A stretch of DNA of 36,409 bases from CF-118 sp035689345 (lineage in GTDB: Bacteria; Chloroflexota; Dormibacteria; Dormibacterales; Dormibacteraceae), in the NCBI GenBank assembly GCA_035689345.1, contig DASSLR010000093.1, forward strand, positions 1 to 36,409. Reading direction: 5' to 3'. The notes under the pieces were generated by a model that was not told the DNA's origin, made no database searches, and worked only from the letters and a program-made list of their open reading frames with translations. How positions within the stretch are numbered: position 1 is the stretch's first letter; the number at the start of each line of letters is the position of its first letter. Positions 1 through 7,933 of the stretch are shown piece after piece. Both the position numbers and the translations under genes were made by a program.

Positions 1-1503
1 ACGATTCGAGCTGGCGACGACACGTACAACATGAACCCCTGCTTCGGCACCAACCAGACGAGCCGCTGGGGTGACTACAGCGGGGCGGCGATCGACCCAC
101 AGAACCCGTCGAACGTGTGGGTGTCGGCCGAGTTCGCCGCCCGCGGCAGCGCGGCCAACGGCGACGCCGGCTGCGACTGGGCGACGTTCGCCGCTCAGCT
201 CACGTTCGGCGTGGCAACGGCCGCGACGCTGACGTCGATCTCCCCGACGTCGGGCCCAGCTGCAGGCGGCACTTCCGTGACGTTCAACGGCACCGGCTTC
301 GACGTGGTCGCGGGGACGACCACCTTCAGTTTCGGCGGCCCGCAAGCCACAGGCGTCACGTGCTCTAGCGGCACCACCTGCACCGGCACCTCGCCCGCCG
401 GGACAGGCACTGTCACTGTGACCGCGACCGTCGACGGCGTGCAGGCGGGCGGATCTGCGACGTTCACCTACACCGGTCCGGCGGTGCCCACCTTGAGCTC
501 GATCTCCCCCTCCTCCGGTCCCGCGGTGGGTGGCACGTCGGTGACATTCAACGGCGCGGCCTTCGACCCCGCACCCGGTGCGACGTCGTTCACATTCGGC
601 GGCTCGGCCGCCACGGCGGTGAGCTGTTCGTCCTCCACCCAGTGCACCGGCACGTCGCCGGCCGGCACTGGGACGGTGAGCGTGACGGCGACAGTCGACG
701 GGGCGCCGGCCAATGGGTCGCCGACCTTCACCTACATCGCGTCGCTGACCTCGATCTCTCCGACGTCGGGTCCGGAGGGAGGCGGGACGAGCGTGACGTT
801 CACCGGCACCGGCTTTGACACGAGCGCCGGCCGCACGACCTTCGCGTTCGGCGGCGTGGCCGCGACGGGGGTCACGTGCTCCAGCAGCACGACGTGCGCG
901 GGGGCTTCGCCCTCAGGTACCGGCACGGTGGCGGTGAGCGGTAACGTGGACGGCATCCCCGCCAGCGGGGCGGTCACGTTCACGTACATCACTCCGCCAG
1001 GGCTGAGCTCGATGTCGCCCACGTCGGGCCCGGCGGCCGGAGGCACGAGCGTGACGTTCATCGGGCGCGGCTTTGACGTGGCTCCAGGCCAGACTTCGTT
1101 CCTCTTCGGCGCCAATGCGGCCACGGGCGTCTCGTGCTCGAGCTCGACGAGCTGCACCGCCAAATCGCCCGCGGGCGCGGGCGCTGTGTCCGTGACCGCC
1201 ACCGTTGACGGAGCCACGATCGCCGGCAACCTCGTCTTCCTCTACGTCCCGTCGATGACCGCGGTCACGCCCTCGACCGCGCCGGCGGGCACCACGGTCA
1301 CGATCACGGGCACCGGCTTCGACACCACCGCAGGGAACACGCAGTTCAAATTCGGCAACGCGCTGGCCACCAACGTGCAATGCAGCAGCAACACCACGTG
1401 CACCGCGGTGGTGCCCGCGGGCAACGGCAACGTGACTCTCACCGTCACGGTCGACGGTCAGCAGGGCTCGAACAGCCTGACCTTCCACTACCGCAAGCGG
1501 TAG
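1..1503 (+). CDS. Secreted IPT/TIG-repeat protein, 5' end outside window
   Basis: The frame is open from base 1, so the gene starts upstream and only about the last 500 residues are visible. The first ~70 residues, with RWGDYSGAAIDP and NVWVSAEFA, resemble the end of a secreted sialidase/BNR-type propeller domain. That is a pattern match and not a firm call. Five IPT/TIG immunoglobulin-like domains of about 80-88 residues follow. Each opens with a SISPTSGPxxGGTSVTF-type strand and carries a conserved CSSxTxC cysteine pair, which suggests a disulfide and an extracytoplasmic location. The gene ends in a short KR tail with no LPxTG or transmembrane anchor. TIG arrays usually act as stalks or carbohydrate/protein-binding modules, so the likely role is an exported hydrolase or adhesin. 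The stop is 9 nt from the stop of the convergent hydrolase, leaving no room for a terminator. Confidence 0.8.
   Translation, partial: TIRAGDDTYNMNPCFGTNQTSRWGDYSGAAIDPQNPSNVWVSAEFAARGSAANGDAGCDWATFAAQLTFGVATAATLTSISPTSGPAAGGTSVTFNGTGFDVVAGTTTFSFGGPQATGVTCSSGTTCTGTSPAGTGTVTVTATVDGVQAGGSATFTYTGPAVPTLSSISPSSGPAVGGTSVTFNGAAFDPAPGATSFTFGGSAATAVSCSSSTQCTGTSPAGTGTVSVTATVDGAPANGSPTFTYIASLTSISPTSGPEGGGTSVTFTGTGFDTSAGRTTFAFGGVAATGVTCSSSTTCAGASPSGTGTVAVSGNVDGIPASGAVTFTYITPPGLSSMSPTSGPAAGGTSVTFIGRGFDVAPGQTSFLFGANAATGVSCSSSTSCTAKSPAGAGAVSVTATVDGATIAGNLVFLYVPSMTAVTPSTAPAGTTVTITGTGFDTTAGNTQFKFGNALATNVQCSSNTTCTAVVPAGNGNVTLTVTVDGQQGSNSLTFHYRKR
226..1497 (+). repeat. Five tandem TIG-domain coding repeats
   Basis: Imperfect direct repeats start near 226, 490, 742, 1000 and 1252, with a period of about 250-264 nt. 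Each codes for one TIG domain. The last unit is the most diverged: it has TPSTAPAGTT in place of SPTSGPxxGGT. The repeats also create long open frames on the opposite strand that have no independent support. Confidence 0.85.
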
Positions 1504-1512
1504 CGCCGGGCG

Positions 1513-2319
1513 TCAGCCCGTGTGCTTGTTCAGGAAGGCCAGCGTCGCCTGGTTGAAGCCCGCGACGTTCTCGTAGATGGCCGCGTGGGCGCAGTCTTCG
1601 AACACGTGCACCTCAGAGCCCTCGATCTTGCCCTGGAGTTCAGGCGCAAACCGCGTTGAGGTCACCATGTCGAAGCGGCCGAACGTGATCTGGGTCGGCG
1701 CCTTGATGCGGCCGATCACCGCCGAAGCGTCATGGTTGATGACCGCGTCCGACTCGCGCATGAACGCGTCCAGCGGCTGCACAGGCCGGCTGCGCACGAA
1801 GTCGGCCAGCGATTTGACGTAGTCCGGCTTTTCCGCGTAGAGGCCGGGCGTGAAGCACCAGGGAAAGATGCCCAGGATCACCATCTCCGGGACGCTGCCG
1901 AGGCCCTTGGCGATCGCCTGCCAACCCTCGACCGCGGTCTTCAGGAACGGGTCGGTCTTCGGCCAGCTGCTGTGCAGCGACAGCGTCTTGACTCTCTCGG
2001 GGTGCTTGGCCGCCAGGTGCATGCCCACCGCCGCTCCCAGCGAGACGCCCATCACGTGAGCGCGGTCGACCTTGATCGCCTGCATGAATGCGGCGACATC
2101 CTCGGCGAACAGGTCCGTTGTGTACTTCCCATGCGGCTTGTCCGACTGTCCCGCGCCCCTGAGATCGACAGATATGCAGGTGAAGTGCTTGGCGTAGTCG
2201 GCGACCTGGAACGCGTAGCACGCCTGGTCGGCCGCGAGGTACGGGATCAGGATCAGAGGCTCGCCCTGACCTGTGCTCTCGTAGTAGATGTTGATGCCGT
2301 TCGCGTGGACCGTCGGCAT
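1513..2319 (-). CDS. Alpha/beta hydrolase
   Basis: A 268-residue single-domain alpha/beta-hydrolase. The triad is visible: nucleophile Ser93 in GVSLGA, acid Asp217 in FGRFDM and His245 in CAHAAIYE. The oxyanion-region strand reads LILIPYLAADQ and is followed by DLRGAGQSDKP, typical of 3-oxoadipate enol-lactonase, non-heme haloperoxidase or menH-like enzymes. The substrate cannot be read from sequence. The start was chosen at the ATG that gives MPTVHANGINIYYE because an excellent AAGGAGGG lies 8 nt upstream. A longer frame from 2547 would run antisense through the next gene and adds only low-complexity sequence. The gene is divergent from the MetE-like gene, with 52 nt between the starts. Probably cytoplasmic, as no signal peptide is seen. 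Confidence 0.9.
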   Translation of the reverse strand: MPTVHANGINIYYESTGQGEPLILIPYLAADQACYAFQVADYAKHFTCISVDLRGAGQSDKPHGKYTTDLFAEDVAAFMQAIKVDRAHVMGVSLGAAVGMHLAAKHPERVKTLSLHSSWPKTDPFLKTAVEGWQAIAKGLGSVPEMVILGIFPWCFTPGLYAEKPDYVKSLADFVRSRPVQPLDAFMRESDAVINHDASAVIGRIKAPTQITFGRFDMVTSTRFAPELQGKIEGSEVHVFEDCAHAAIYENVAGFNQATLAFLNKHTG

Positions 2320-2327
2320 TGGCGACA

Positions 2328-2335
2328 CCCTCCTT
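2328..2335 (-). promoter_or_regulatory. Strong Shine-Dalgarno for the alpha/beta hydrolase
   Basis: AAGGAGGG on the minus strand, 8 nt before the ATG at 2319. It fixes the hydrolase start and shows that canonical anti-SD pairing is used beside leaderless-looking genes. Confidence 0.85.
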
Positions 2336-2359
2336 GCGTGAGCGCGGCTGGAAAGGTCA

Positions 2360-2365
2360 TAACCT
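2360..2365 (+). promoter_or_regulatory. -10 box TAACCT of a leaderless-type promoter
   Basis: TAACCT fits TANNNT and ends 6 nt before the GTG at 2372. Transcription would therefore begin at or next to the start codon. No Shine-Dalgarno is present, and a clear -35 box is not seen. Confidence 0.55.
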
Positions 2366-2371
2366 AAACCT

Positions 2372-3457
2372 GTGGGACAGCCCCGCGCAGAGGTCGTCGG
2401 CAGTCTCTTGAGGCCGGCCGCGCTGGTCGAGCTGCGCAAGCGGCACGACGCCGGCGAGGTGGACGCGGCGCACTTCAAGCGGGAGGAGGACCGCCACGTC
2501 GAGGCGGCCATCCGGCTCCAGGAAGACGCCGGCATCGACGTCGTCACCGACGGCGAGCAGCGGCGCTACGCGTTCTTCGGCCACCTGGTCGAGTCGTTCG
2601 ACGGGTTCGACAGGGAAGGCGGCTGGGCGATCCCGTTCCGCGACGAGACCGGCGAAGAGCTGGTCTTCAAGCGCCCGGTGGTCGTGGGCAAGCTGCGCTG
2701 GCGGCACAGCATGTGCGCCGAGGACTGGACCTTCCTGCGCGCCAAGTCGCGCAAGCCCGGCAAGGTCACGATGATCAGCGCCCAGCAGGCCGCCGCGTAC
2801 TACGACCCCGAGAAATCGCGCCACGCCTACGCGACGCGTGACGAGTACCTCGCCGACATCGTCGACGTCTCCCGGCGCGAGGTGGAGGAGCTCATCAGGC
2901 TCGGCTGCTCTTACGTGCAGATCGACGCGCCGCAGTACGCGGCGCTGCTCGACCCCAAGATCCGCGCCGGCTATCGCGAACGCGGCAGTGATCCGGAGCA
3001 GCTGATCGACCGCTGCATCGAGCTCGACAACGCGATCATCGAGGGCCACCCGGGCGTCACGTTCGCGATCCACATCTGCCGCGGCAACAACCAGAGCAAG
3101 TTCTACGCGGAGGGTGACTACGAGCCCATCTCGCGCATTTTCGAGAAGACGCTGTTCAACCGGTTCCTGCTGGAGTACGACGACCAGCGTTCAGGTGGGT
3201 TCGAGCCGCTGCGGCACCTGCCCGAGGATCGCGTCGCGGTGCTGGGCCTGGTCACTACCAAGAAGCCGCGCCTCGAGACCGAAGAGGAGCTGAAGCGGCG
3301 CATCGAGGAGGCCTCGAGGTACGTGCCGCTGGAGCGCCTGGCGCTGAGCCCGCAGTGCGGTTTCGCGTCGACCATGGAAGGCAACCGGATCACACCCGAC
3401 GAGCAGCGGCGGAAGCTGGAGCTGGTCGGCCGGGTCGCGAAGGCGGTCTGGGGCTAG
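2372..3457 (+). CDS. Cobalamin-independent methionine synthase II family (MetE C-terminal-like)
   Basis: A 361-residue protein matching only the catalytic C-terminal barrel of MetE. It lacks the MetE N-terminal half and so belongs to the stand-alone MetE-C/epoxyalkane:CoM-transferase-like group, which transfers alkyl groups to a zinc-bound thiol. The zinc ligands are visible: His234 and Cys236 in AIHICRGNN, Glu268 in LLEYDDQRSGGFE and Cys329 in LSPQCGFAS. The N-terminal VGSLLRP and the DGEQRR motif near residue 60 are typical of the group. The real substrate may be homocysteine or another thiol and cannot be decided here. It starts at GTG with no RBS but with a TAACCT box 6 nt upstream. Its TAG stop shares the tetramer CTAG with the stop of convergent glyS. 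Confidence 0.85.
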   Translation: MGQPRAEVVGSLLRPAALVELRKRHDAGEVDAAHFKREEDRHVEAAIRLQEDAGIDVVTDGEQRRYAFFGHLVESFDGFDREGGWAIPFRDETGEELVFKRPVVVGKLRWRHSMCAEDWTFLRAKSRKPGKVTMISAQQAAAYYDPEKSRHAYATRDEYLADIVDVSRREVEELIRLGCSYVQIDAPQYAALLDPKIRAGYRERGSDPEQLIDRCIELDNAIIEGHPGVTFAIHICRGNNQSKFYAEGDYEPISRIFEKTLFNRFLLEYDDQRSGGFEPLRHLPEDRVAVLGLVTTKKPRLETEEELKRRIEEASRYVPLERLALSPQCGFASTMEGNRITPDEQRRKLELVGRVAKAVWG

Positions 3458-4773
3458 GTCCCGATCAGCTCGGCCAGGCGGCCGGCAAGTCCCTGGATCG
3501 CGACCCGCTCCTGTTCGGTGGAGTCACGCTTGCGAATCGTCACCGCGCGGTCGTTGAGCGTGTCGAAGTCGACGGTGATGCAGAACGGGGTGCCGATCTC
3601 GTCCTGACGGCGGTAGCGGCGGCCGATGTGGCCGCCCGTCTGGTCGTACTCGACGCGGAACCTGCCCTGAAGCGCTGATTGCACCTCGCGCGCGACCTTG
3701 ATCAGGTCCTCCTTCTTGGACAGCGGGACGATCGCCACCTGCACCGGCGCGACGTTGGGGTGCAATCGCAGCAGAACGCGCGGCTCGTCGTTGACCACGT
3801 CCTCGTCGTACGCGTCCAGCAGCAACGTGATGAAAATGCGGTCGACGCCCACCGCCGGCTCGATCACCCAGGGCAGGTAGCGTTCGTTCGTCTCCGGGTC
3901 GAGGTAGGTCAGGTCGGTCTTCGCGGCCTCCTGGTGCACGCGGAGGTCGAAGTCCGTGCGGTCCGCGACCCCCTCCACCTCGCCCCAGCCGAACGGGTAC
4001 TCGTACTCGATGTCGGTGGTCTGCTTCGAGTAGTGCGCCAGCGATTCTCTCGGGTGGTCGTAGAAACGCAACCTTTCGGGTTGGATGCCGAGCACGTCCG
4101 TGTACCAGCGCATCCGCTCCTTGCGCCAGTAGTCGAACCAGCTGTCGTCCTCGTTCGGCTTGACGAAGTACTCCAGCTCCATGAGCTCGAACTCGCGCAG
4201 CCGGAACACGAAGTTGCCCGGGGTGATCTCGTTGCGAAACGCCCGGCCCTGCTGGGCGATGCCGAAGGGCACGCGGACGCGCGTGGAGTTGATGACGTTC
4301 TTGAAGTCGACGAACATGCCCTGCGCCGTCTCCGGCCGCAGGTACACCGCCGAGGACGACTCCTCGACAGGGCCGACGTGCGTCTTGAACATGAGGTTGA
4401 ACATGCGCGGCTCGTCCAGCGGACCGCCGCACTCGGGGCACTTATCGCCTTTCACCGCGTCGGCCCGCCAGCGTTTCTTGCACCGGCCGGTGCACTGGCG
4501 CAGCGGATCGACGAAGTTCGTCAGGTGCCCCGACGCGGCCCAGACCTCGGAGGGCATGACCAGTGTCGACTCGAGGCCGACGACGTCGTCACGCAGCTCG
4601 ACCACGTGGCGCCACCACAGGTCGCGGATCGCGCGCTTGAGCGCGACGCCGTAAGGACCGTAGTCGTAGAAACCGGACAGGCCGCCGTAGATCTCGATCG
4701 ACGGATAAATGAAGCCGCGACGCTTGGTCAGCGCCACGACCTTGTCCATCAGCTGGTCGCGGTCGACCGTCAT
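3454..4773 (-). CDS. glyS: Glycyl-tRNA synthetase, alpha2 (eukaryote-like) type
   Basis: A 439-residue class II synthetase that charges tRNA-Gly. It opens with the typical KRRGFIYPSIEIYGG...YDYGPYG region. Motif 2 is GRAFRNEI (about 176-183), motif 3 lies in GVDRIFITLLLDAY, and an anticodon-binding domain follows with VQVAIVPL. A zinc module is visible with Cys94, Cys98, Cys112 and Cys115. This is the single-chain dimeric enzyme and not the bacterial alpha2beta2 glyQ/glyS type, although some databases use glyQS or glyS for it. It is the last gene of the glmU-prs-corC-recO cluster. A palindromic element sits between it and recO, directly in front of its ATG, and no good RBS is seen. The stop overlaps that of the MetE-like gene on CTAG. 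Confidence 0.95.
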   Translation of the reverse strand: MTVDRDQLMDKVVALTKRRGFIYPSIEIYGGLSGFYDYGPYGVALKRAIRDLWWRHVVELRDDVVGLESTLVMPSEVWAASGHLTNFVDPLRQCTGRCKKRWRADAVKGDKCPECGGPLDEPRMFNLMFKTHVGPVEESSSAVYLRPETAQGMFVDFKNVINSTRVRVPFGIAQQGRAFRNEITPGNFVFRLREFELMELEYFVKPNEDDSWFDYWRKERMRWYTDVLGIQPERLRFYDHPRESLAHYSKQTTDIEYEYPFGWGEVEGVADRTDFDLRVHQEAAKTDLTYLDPETNERYLPWVIEPAVGVDRIFITLLLDAYDEDVVNDEPRVLLRLHPNVAPVQVAIVPLSKKEDLIKVAREVQSALQGRFRVEYDQTGGHIGRRYRRQDEIGTPFCITVDFDTLNDRAVTIRKRDSTEQERVAIQGLAGRLAELIGT

Positions 4774-4782
4774 AGATGGGGT

Positions 4783-4820
4783 CCCCGCGAAGTCACGCCG
4801 AAGGCTCTGACTTCGTGGGG
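4783..4820. repeat. Palindromic intercistronic element, copy 1
   Basis: Left arm CCCCGCGAAGTCA (4783-4795) and right arm TGACTTCGTGGGG (4808-4820) pair over 13 bp with one G/T wobble around a 12-nt loop. The flanking GGGGT makes the block ggggtccccgcgaa, which is found again at the second copy (24498-24511). The element supplies the last codons and stop of recO and the leader of glyS. It could form a hairpin in the mRNA between the two genes. Confidence 0.8.
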
Positions 4821-5566
4821 GTTAAGTGCCGGGACCTCATCTCGTGCAGGAACTGTAGCGACTTGAGGCGGCGGTCCAGATGATGCTCGAGCTGCGTGGT
4901 GAGCACGTGCTCGATCTCTTCCATGAGCTCGCCGTCGAGCTTGAGCCGGCGGTACGTCTGCAGGTCGCCCGAGGCCATGAGTCGCAGGACCTTGATGGCC
5001 GCGAGCGACGTCGTGGGCATGCTGAGGTCGTCGCGATCGCACAGAAAACCGCCCGCCGACGGGCTGAACGCCGCCGGCCTCGCCGCCAGCGGGCGTTCGC
5101 ACGACGCGCACACCGAAAGCTGCGGCGCGTAGCCGAGCAGGTCGAGGGCGGCCATCAGAAAGTAGGCCGAGGCGCGTCGCGGGTCGCTCTCGCGGGCCAG
5201 CTCGTCCAGCGCCGTCACGGTCAGCTCGTAGACGCCGTCGACCGGGTGCCGGTCCTCGCACACCCGCTCCGCCAGCTCGGCGATGAGCGCCGCGTGCGAC
5301 ATGCGTTCGAGTTCCCCGGCCATCCTGGCTCCGGGCAGGCGCTCCACCTGTGCCACCACGTCCAGCTCGCCGCGGCCCTTCGCGAGGAGCACGTCCACGT
5401 GGCCGTACAGCTCGAGCGAGGGACCGAGCTTGCTCTCCGGCCGGCGGACCCCCTTGGCGATCGCCCCCACCTTGCCGTGCGTTCGGGTCAGGAGCGTGAA
5501 GATCCGGTCGGCCTCGCCGTAGTCGAGCTTGCGGAGCACGACGGCGTGGTCGCGGTAGGTGGTCAG
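4793..5566 (-). CDS. recO: DNA repair protein RecO
   Basis: A 257-residue RecO, which loads RecA with RecR and anneals SSB-coated DNA. The N-terminal OB-fold shows VVLRKLDYGEADRIFTLLTR and HGKVGAIAKGVRRPESK. The zinc-finger region is CASCERPL...GGFLCDRDD, with three of the usual four cysteines (the last is Asp). No ATG, GTG or TTG lies at the expected place. The best start is a CTG at 5566 that overlaps the corC stop as CTGA, with AGGAGG four bases upstream (5571-5576). Upstream residues in this frame are shadow sequence of corC. The C-terminal LTPTKSEPSA is encoded inside the palindromic element at 4783-4820, so the tail looks like an acquired extension. Confidence 0.88.
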   Translation of the reverse strand: MTTYRDHAVVLRKLDYGEADRIFTLLTRTHGKVGAIAKGVRRPESKLGPSLELYGHVDVLLAKGRGELDVVAQVERLPGARMAGELERMSHAALIAELAERVCEDRHPVDGVYELTVTALDELARESDPRRASAYFLMAALDLLGYAPQLSVCASCERPLAARPAAFSPSAGGFLCDRDDLSMPTTSLAAIKVLRLMASGDLQTYRRLKLDGELMEEIEHVLTTQLEHHLDRRLKSLQFLHEMRSRHLTPTKSEPSA

Positions 5567-6933
5567 CGTTCCTCCTGGAGGTAGCCGTCGGCGTCGGCTT
5601 TGGCCGGACGCTCGGCCGGCGGGAAGCCCGCCTCGACCAGCGTGTCGTCGGGCCAGGGCTGATCCGCGATCAGCCGCAGCTGCTCGACCCGGTTGCCCTT
5701 CGCCTGCTCCACCTTCCACTTCGCCCGGCCGCCCTGGATCACGGCGCCCGGGGCCGGGATGGTGCCCAGCGAGGCCACGACGTAGCCGCCGGCGGAGTCG
5801 TACTCCCCGGACTCGTCGATGCCCAGGCCGAGCCGCGCGTTCAGCTCCTCCATCGGGTAGCGCGCATCGACCAGCGCCTCGGTCGGGCTGACGATCTTCA
5901 GCTGCTCCTCCTCCGCCTGGTCGTATTCGTCGCGGATCTCACCGACGATCTCCTCGAGCAGGTCCTCGAGCGAGACGAGCCCGGCGGTGCCGCCGTACTC
6001 GTCGACCACGACCATCATGTGCACCTTCTTGGAGCGCATCTCGTGCAGCAGCTCGTCGACCTTCTTGGTCTCGGGCGTGAACAGGATGGGCCGCAGGATC
6101 TTGTCGATGCTGAACTCCGGGGCGCTCGACAGCGTGTAGAAGAGCAGCAGGTCCTTCGCGTGGATCAAGCCGATGATGTGGTCGAGATCCGTTTTGTAGA
6201 CCGGCAGTCGCGTGTGCCGGTGTTGCTTGAAGACCCTCACGATGTCCTGCAGCGTCGCGCTCCTCTCCAGCGCCACCATGTCGGTGCGCGGCACCATCAC
6301 CTCGCGAACCGACTTGTCCCCGATCTCGATGATGCCGTGGATCATGTCCCGCTCCTGCTCCTCGATCACGCCCTGCTCCTCGGACACGTGGAGCAACGTG
6401 ATCAGCTCGTCCTCGGTGAGGTACGGGGCCTTCGCCGCGCGGCCACCGGTGAGCGCACGCGAAACGATGGTCACGGCCCACAGCACCGGACTGAGGAAGG
6501 TGGCCATGCGGTCGACGGGCCCCGCCGCGAGCAGCGCCACCCGCTCGGCGTAGCGGATGGCGAGCGTCTTGGGCGTGACCTCGGCGAGCAGCAGGAGCAG
6601 CACCGAAAGGAACAGCGACACCAGGAGCGCGAGCCACAGCACGTCCTCCGGCGGCACGCCCCAGCGGTGGAAGAGCGAGTCGGTCAAAAGGGTCGTGGCG
6701 CTCGAGGCCACGATCAGGGCGACGGTGTTGATCAGCAGGACCGTGGACAGGAAGCGATTCGGATCGCGCTGCAGCCGCTGGAGGATGCGCGCGGCGCGGC
6801 TTCCCTCTTCGGCGAGATAGCGAACCCGTAAACGGCCGACCGAGGTCAGCGCGGTCTCCGTCCCGCTCGCCATCGCGGCCAGGACGAAGCAGACCAGAAT
6901 CGCGATCACCTCGGTCCATTCCTGTGCGGTCAT
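5563..6933 (-). CDS. CNNM/CorC-HlyC family transporter with CBS domains
   Basis: A 456-residue membrane protein. The DUF21/CNNM domain covers residues ~1-180, with hydrophobic segments near 6-28, 60-85, 98-120 and 130-160. It contains the signature SGTETALTSV and the family LLAEVTPKTLAIRYAE. A CBS pair spans roughly 215-335 (VREVMVPRTDMVAL; VHMMVVVDEYGGTAGLVSLEDLLEEIVGEI). A CorC_HlyC C-terminal domain is seen near 350-430. The family exports Mg2+ or otherwise affects divalent cation balance; the old name hemolysin is not evidence of toxicity. It starts 10 nt after the prs stop, and its TGA overlaps the CTG start of recO, so it lies in the same transcript. Confidence 0.9.
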   Translation of the reverse strand: MTAQEWTEVIAILVCFVLAAMASGTETALTSVGRLRVRYLAEEGSRAARILQRLQRDPNRFLSTVLLINTVALIVASSATTLLTDSLFHRWGVPPEDVLWLALLVSLFLSVLLLLLAEVTPKTLAIRYAERVALLAAGPVDRMATFLSPVLWAVTIVSRALTGGRAAKAPYLTEDELITLLHVSEEQGVIEEQERDMIHGIIEIGDKSVREVMVPRTDMVALERSATLQDIVRVFKQHRHTRLPVYKTDLDHIIGLIHAKDLLLFYTLSSAPEFSIDKILRPILFTPETKKVDELLHEMRSKKVHMMVVVDEYGGTAGLVSLEDLLEEIVGEIRDEYDQAEEEQLKIVSPTEALVDARYPMEELNARLGLGIDESGEYDSAGGYVVASLGTIPAPGAVIQGGRAKWKVEQAKGNRVEQLRLIADQPWPDDTLVEAGFPPAERPAKADADGYLQEER

Positions 6934-6943
6934 CGGGGCCCGG

Positions 6944-7933
6944 CTATCGGAACAGCTCGCTGACGCTCCGGTTCTCGTGCACCCGGATGATCGCCTCGGC
7001 GAGCAGCGGGGCGACCGACAGCACCTTGATCGGCGGCCCGAGACGCTCGGGCGCGATCGGGACCGAATCGGTGACGATGACCTCGTCGATCTGCGACTTC
7101 CTCAGCCGGTCGACAGCATCGCCGGTGAGCACCGGGTGCGTCGCCGCGATGAGAACTTTGTGCGCCCCCTGCGAGCGCAGCGACTGCGCCAGCTTGGAGA
7201 TCGTGCCGCCAGTGGTGATGATGTCCTCCACGACCACGCAGTCGCGTCCTTTCACGTCGCCCGAGACGGCGATCACCTCCGCCTGGTCCTCCTCGGGCCG
7301 GCGCTTGTAGCCGAACGCGATGGGCGCCTGCAGCTGGTTGGCGACGGCCTCAGCACGGCGTCCACCACCGGCGTCGGGCGCGACCACGGTCAGGTTGTGG
7401 AGGTTCAGCGTCCGCAGGTAGTCCGCGAAGATGCGGAACGGCGACAGGTGGTCGGTCGGCACGTCGAAGAAGCCTTCGATGGCCTCGGCGTGCAGGTCGA
7501 GCAGCAGCAGGCGGTCGGCGCCGGCGAGCGTGATGAAGTTGGCCACGAGCTTGGCCGAGATGGGCTCGCGGGGCTGGGTCTTGCGCTCCTTGCGCGCGTA
7601 GCCGTAGTACGGGATGACCGCCGTGACGCGCCCCGCGGAAGCCCGGCGCAGGGCGTCGAGGATGATGAAGAGCTCCATCAGGTTCTCGTTGACTGGCGGG
7701 CACGTGGGCTGGATCACGAACACGTCGTGCCCCCGCATCGAATCCTCGATCTTGACGTTGATCTCGCCGTCGGCGAACCGGCGCAGCCGAGTGTCCGTCA
7801 ACGGCACGCCGAGCACTTGCGAGATCTTCTCCGCCAGGGCCGGGTTGGCGGATCCCGCCAGCAGCTTGAGCTCGCCCCACGGTGAGGCGGATTCGGCCAC
7901 GAACTCGGTGGCCGTCTGCACCCTCCCGATCAT
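6944..7933 (-). CDS. prs: Ribose-phosphate pyrophosphokinase
   Basis: A 329-residue PRPP synthetase, making PRPP from ribose-5-phosphate and ATP for nucleotide, His and Trp synthesis. Seen: FADGEINVKIEDSMRG, the PTCPPVNENLMEL and LDALRRASA blocks, the YARKERK flexible loop, DLHAEAIEGFFD with His149, PDAGGGRRAEAVA, and the PRPP loop VVVEDIITTGGT (233-243). The first acidic residue of the loop is Glu where E. coli has Asp. About 20 extra N-terminal residues precede the usual ELKLLAGSANP start. The ATG overlaps the glmU stop as ATGA, which favours this start and translational coupling. Pairing with glmU is a classic bacterial arrangement. Confidence 0.95.
   Translation of the reverse strand: MIGRVQTATEFVAESASPWGELKLLAGSANPALAEKISQVLGVPLTDTRLRRFADGEINVKIEDSMRGHDVFVIQPTCPPVNENLMELFIILDALRRASAGRVTAVIPYYGYARKERKTQPREPISAKLVANFITLAGADRLLLLDLHAEAIEGFFDVPTDHLSPFRIFADYLRTLNLHNLTVVAPDAGGGRRAEAVANQLQAPIAFGYKRRPEEDQAEVIAVSGDVKGRDCVVVEDIITTGGTISKLAQSLRSQGAHKVLIAATHPVLTGDAVDRLRKSQIDEVIVTDSVPIAPERLGPPIKVLSVAPLLAEAIIRVHENRSVSELFR

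Noticed and set aside
195..1488. Long open frames on the minus strand beneath the TIG-repeat gene
   Set aside because: They mirror the repeat period, have no recognisable domain or RBS, and come from the GC-rich repeated codons of the plus-strand gene.
226..1497. CRISPR-like or minisatellite array
   Set aside because: The ~250-nt period, in-frame coding and divergence between units fit repeated protein domains, not CRISPR repeats and spacers.
2320..2547. Longer start for the alpha/beta hydrolase
   Set aside because: It would run antisense through the MetE-like gene, adds low-complexity Ser/Arg sequence, and ignores the AAGGAGGG-preceded ATG at 2319.
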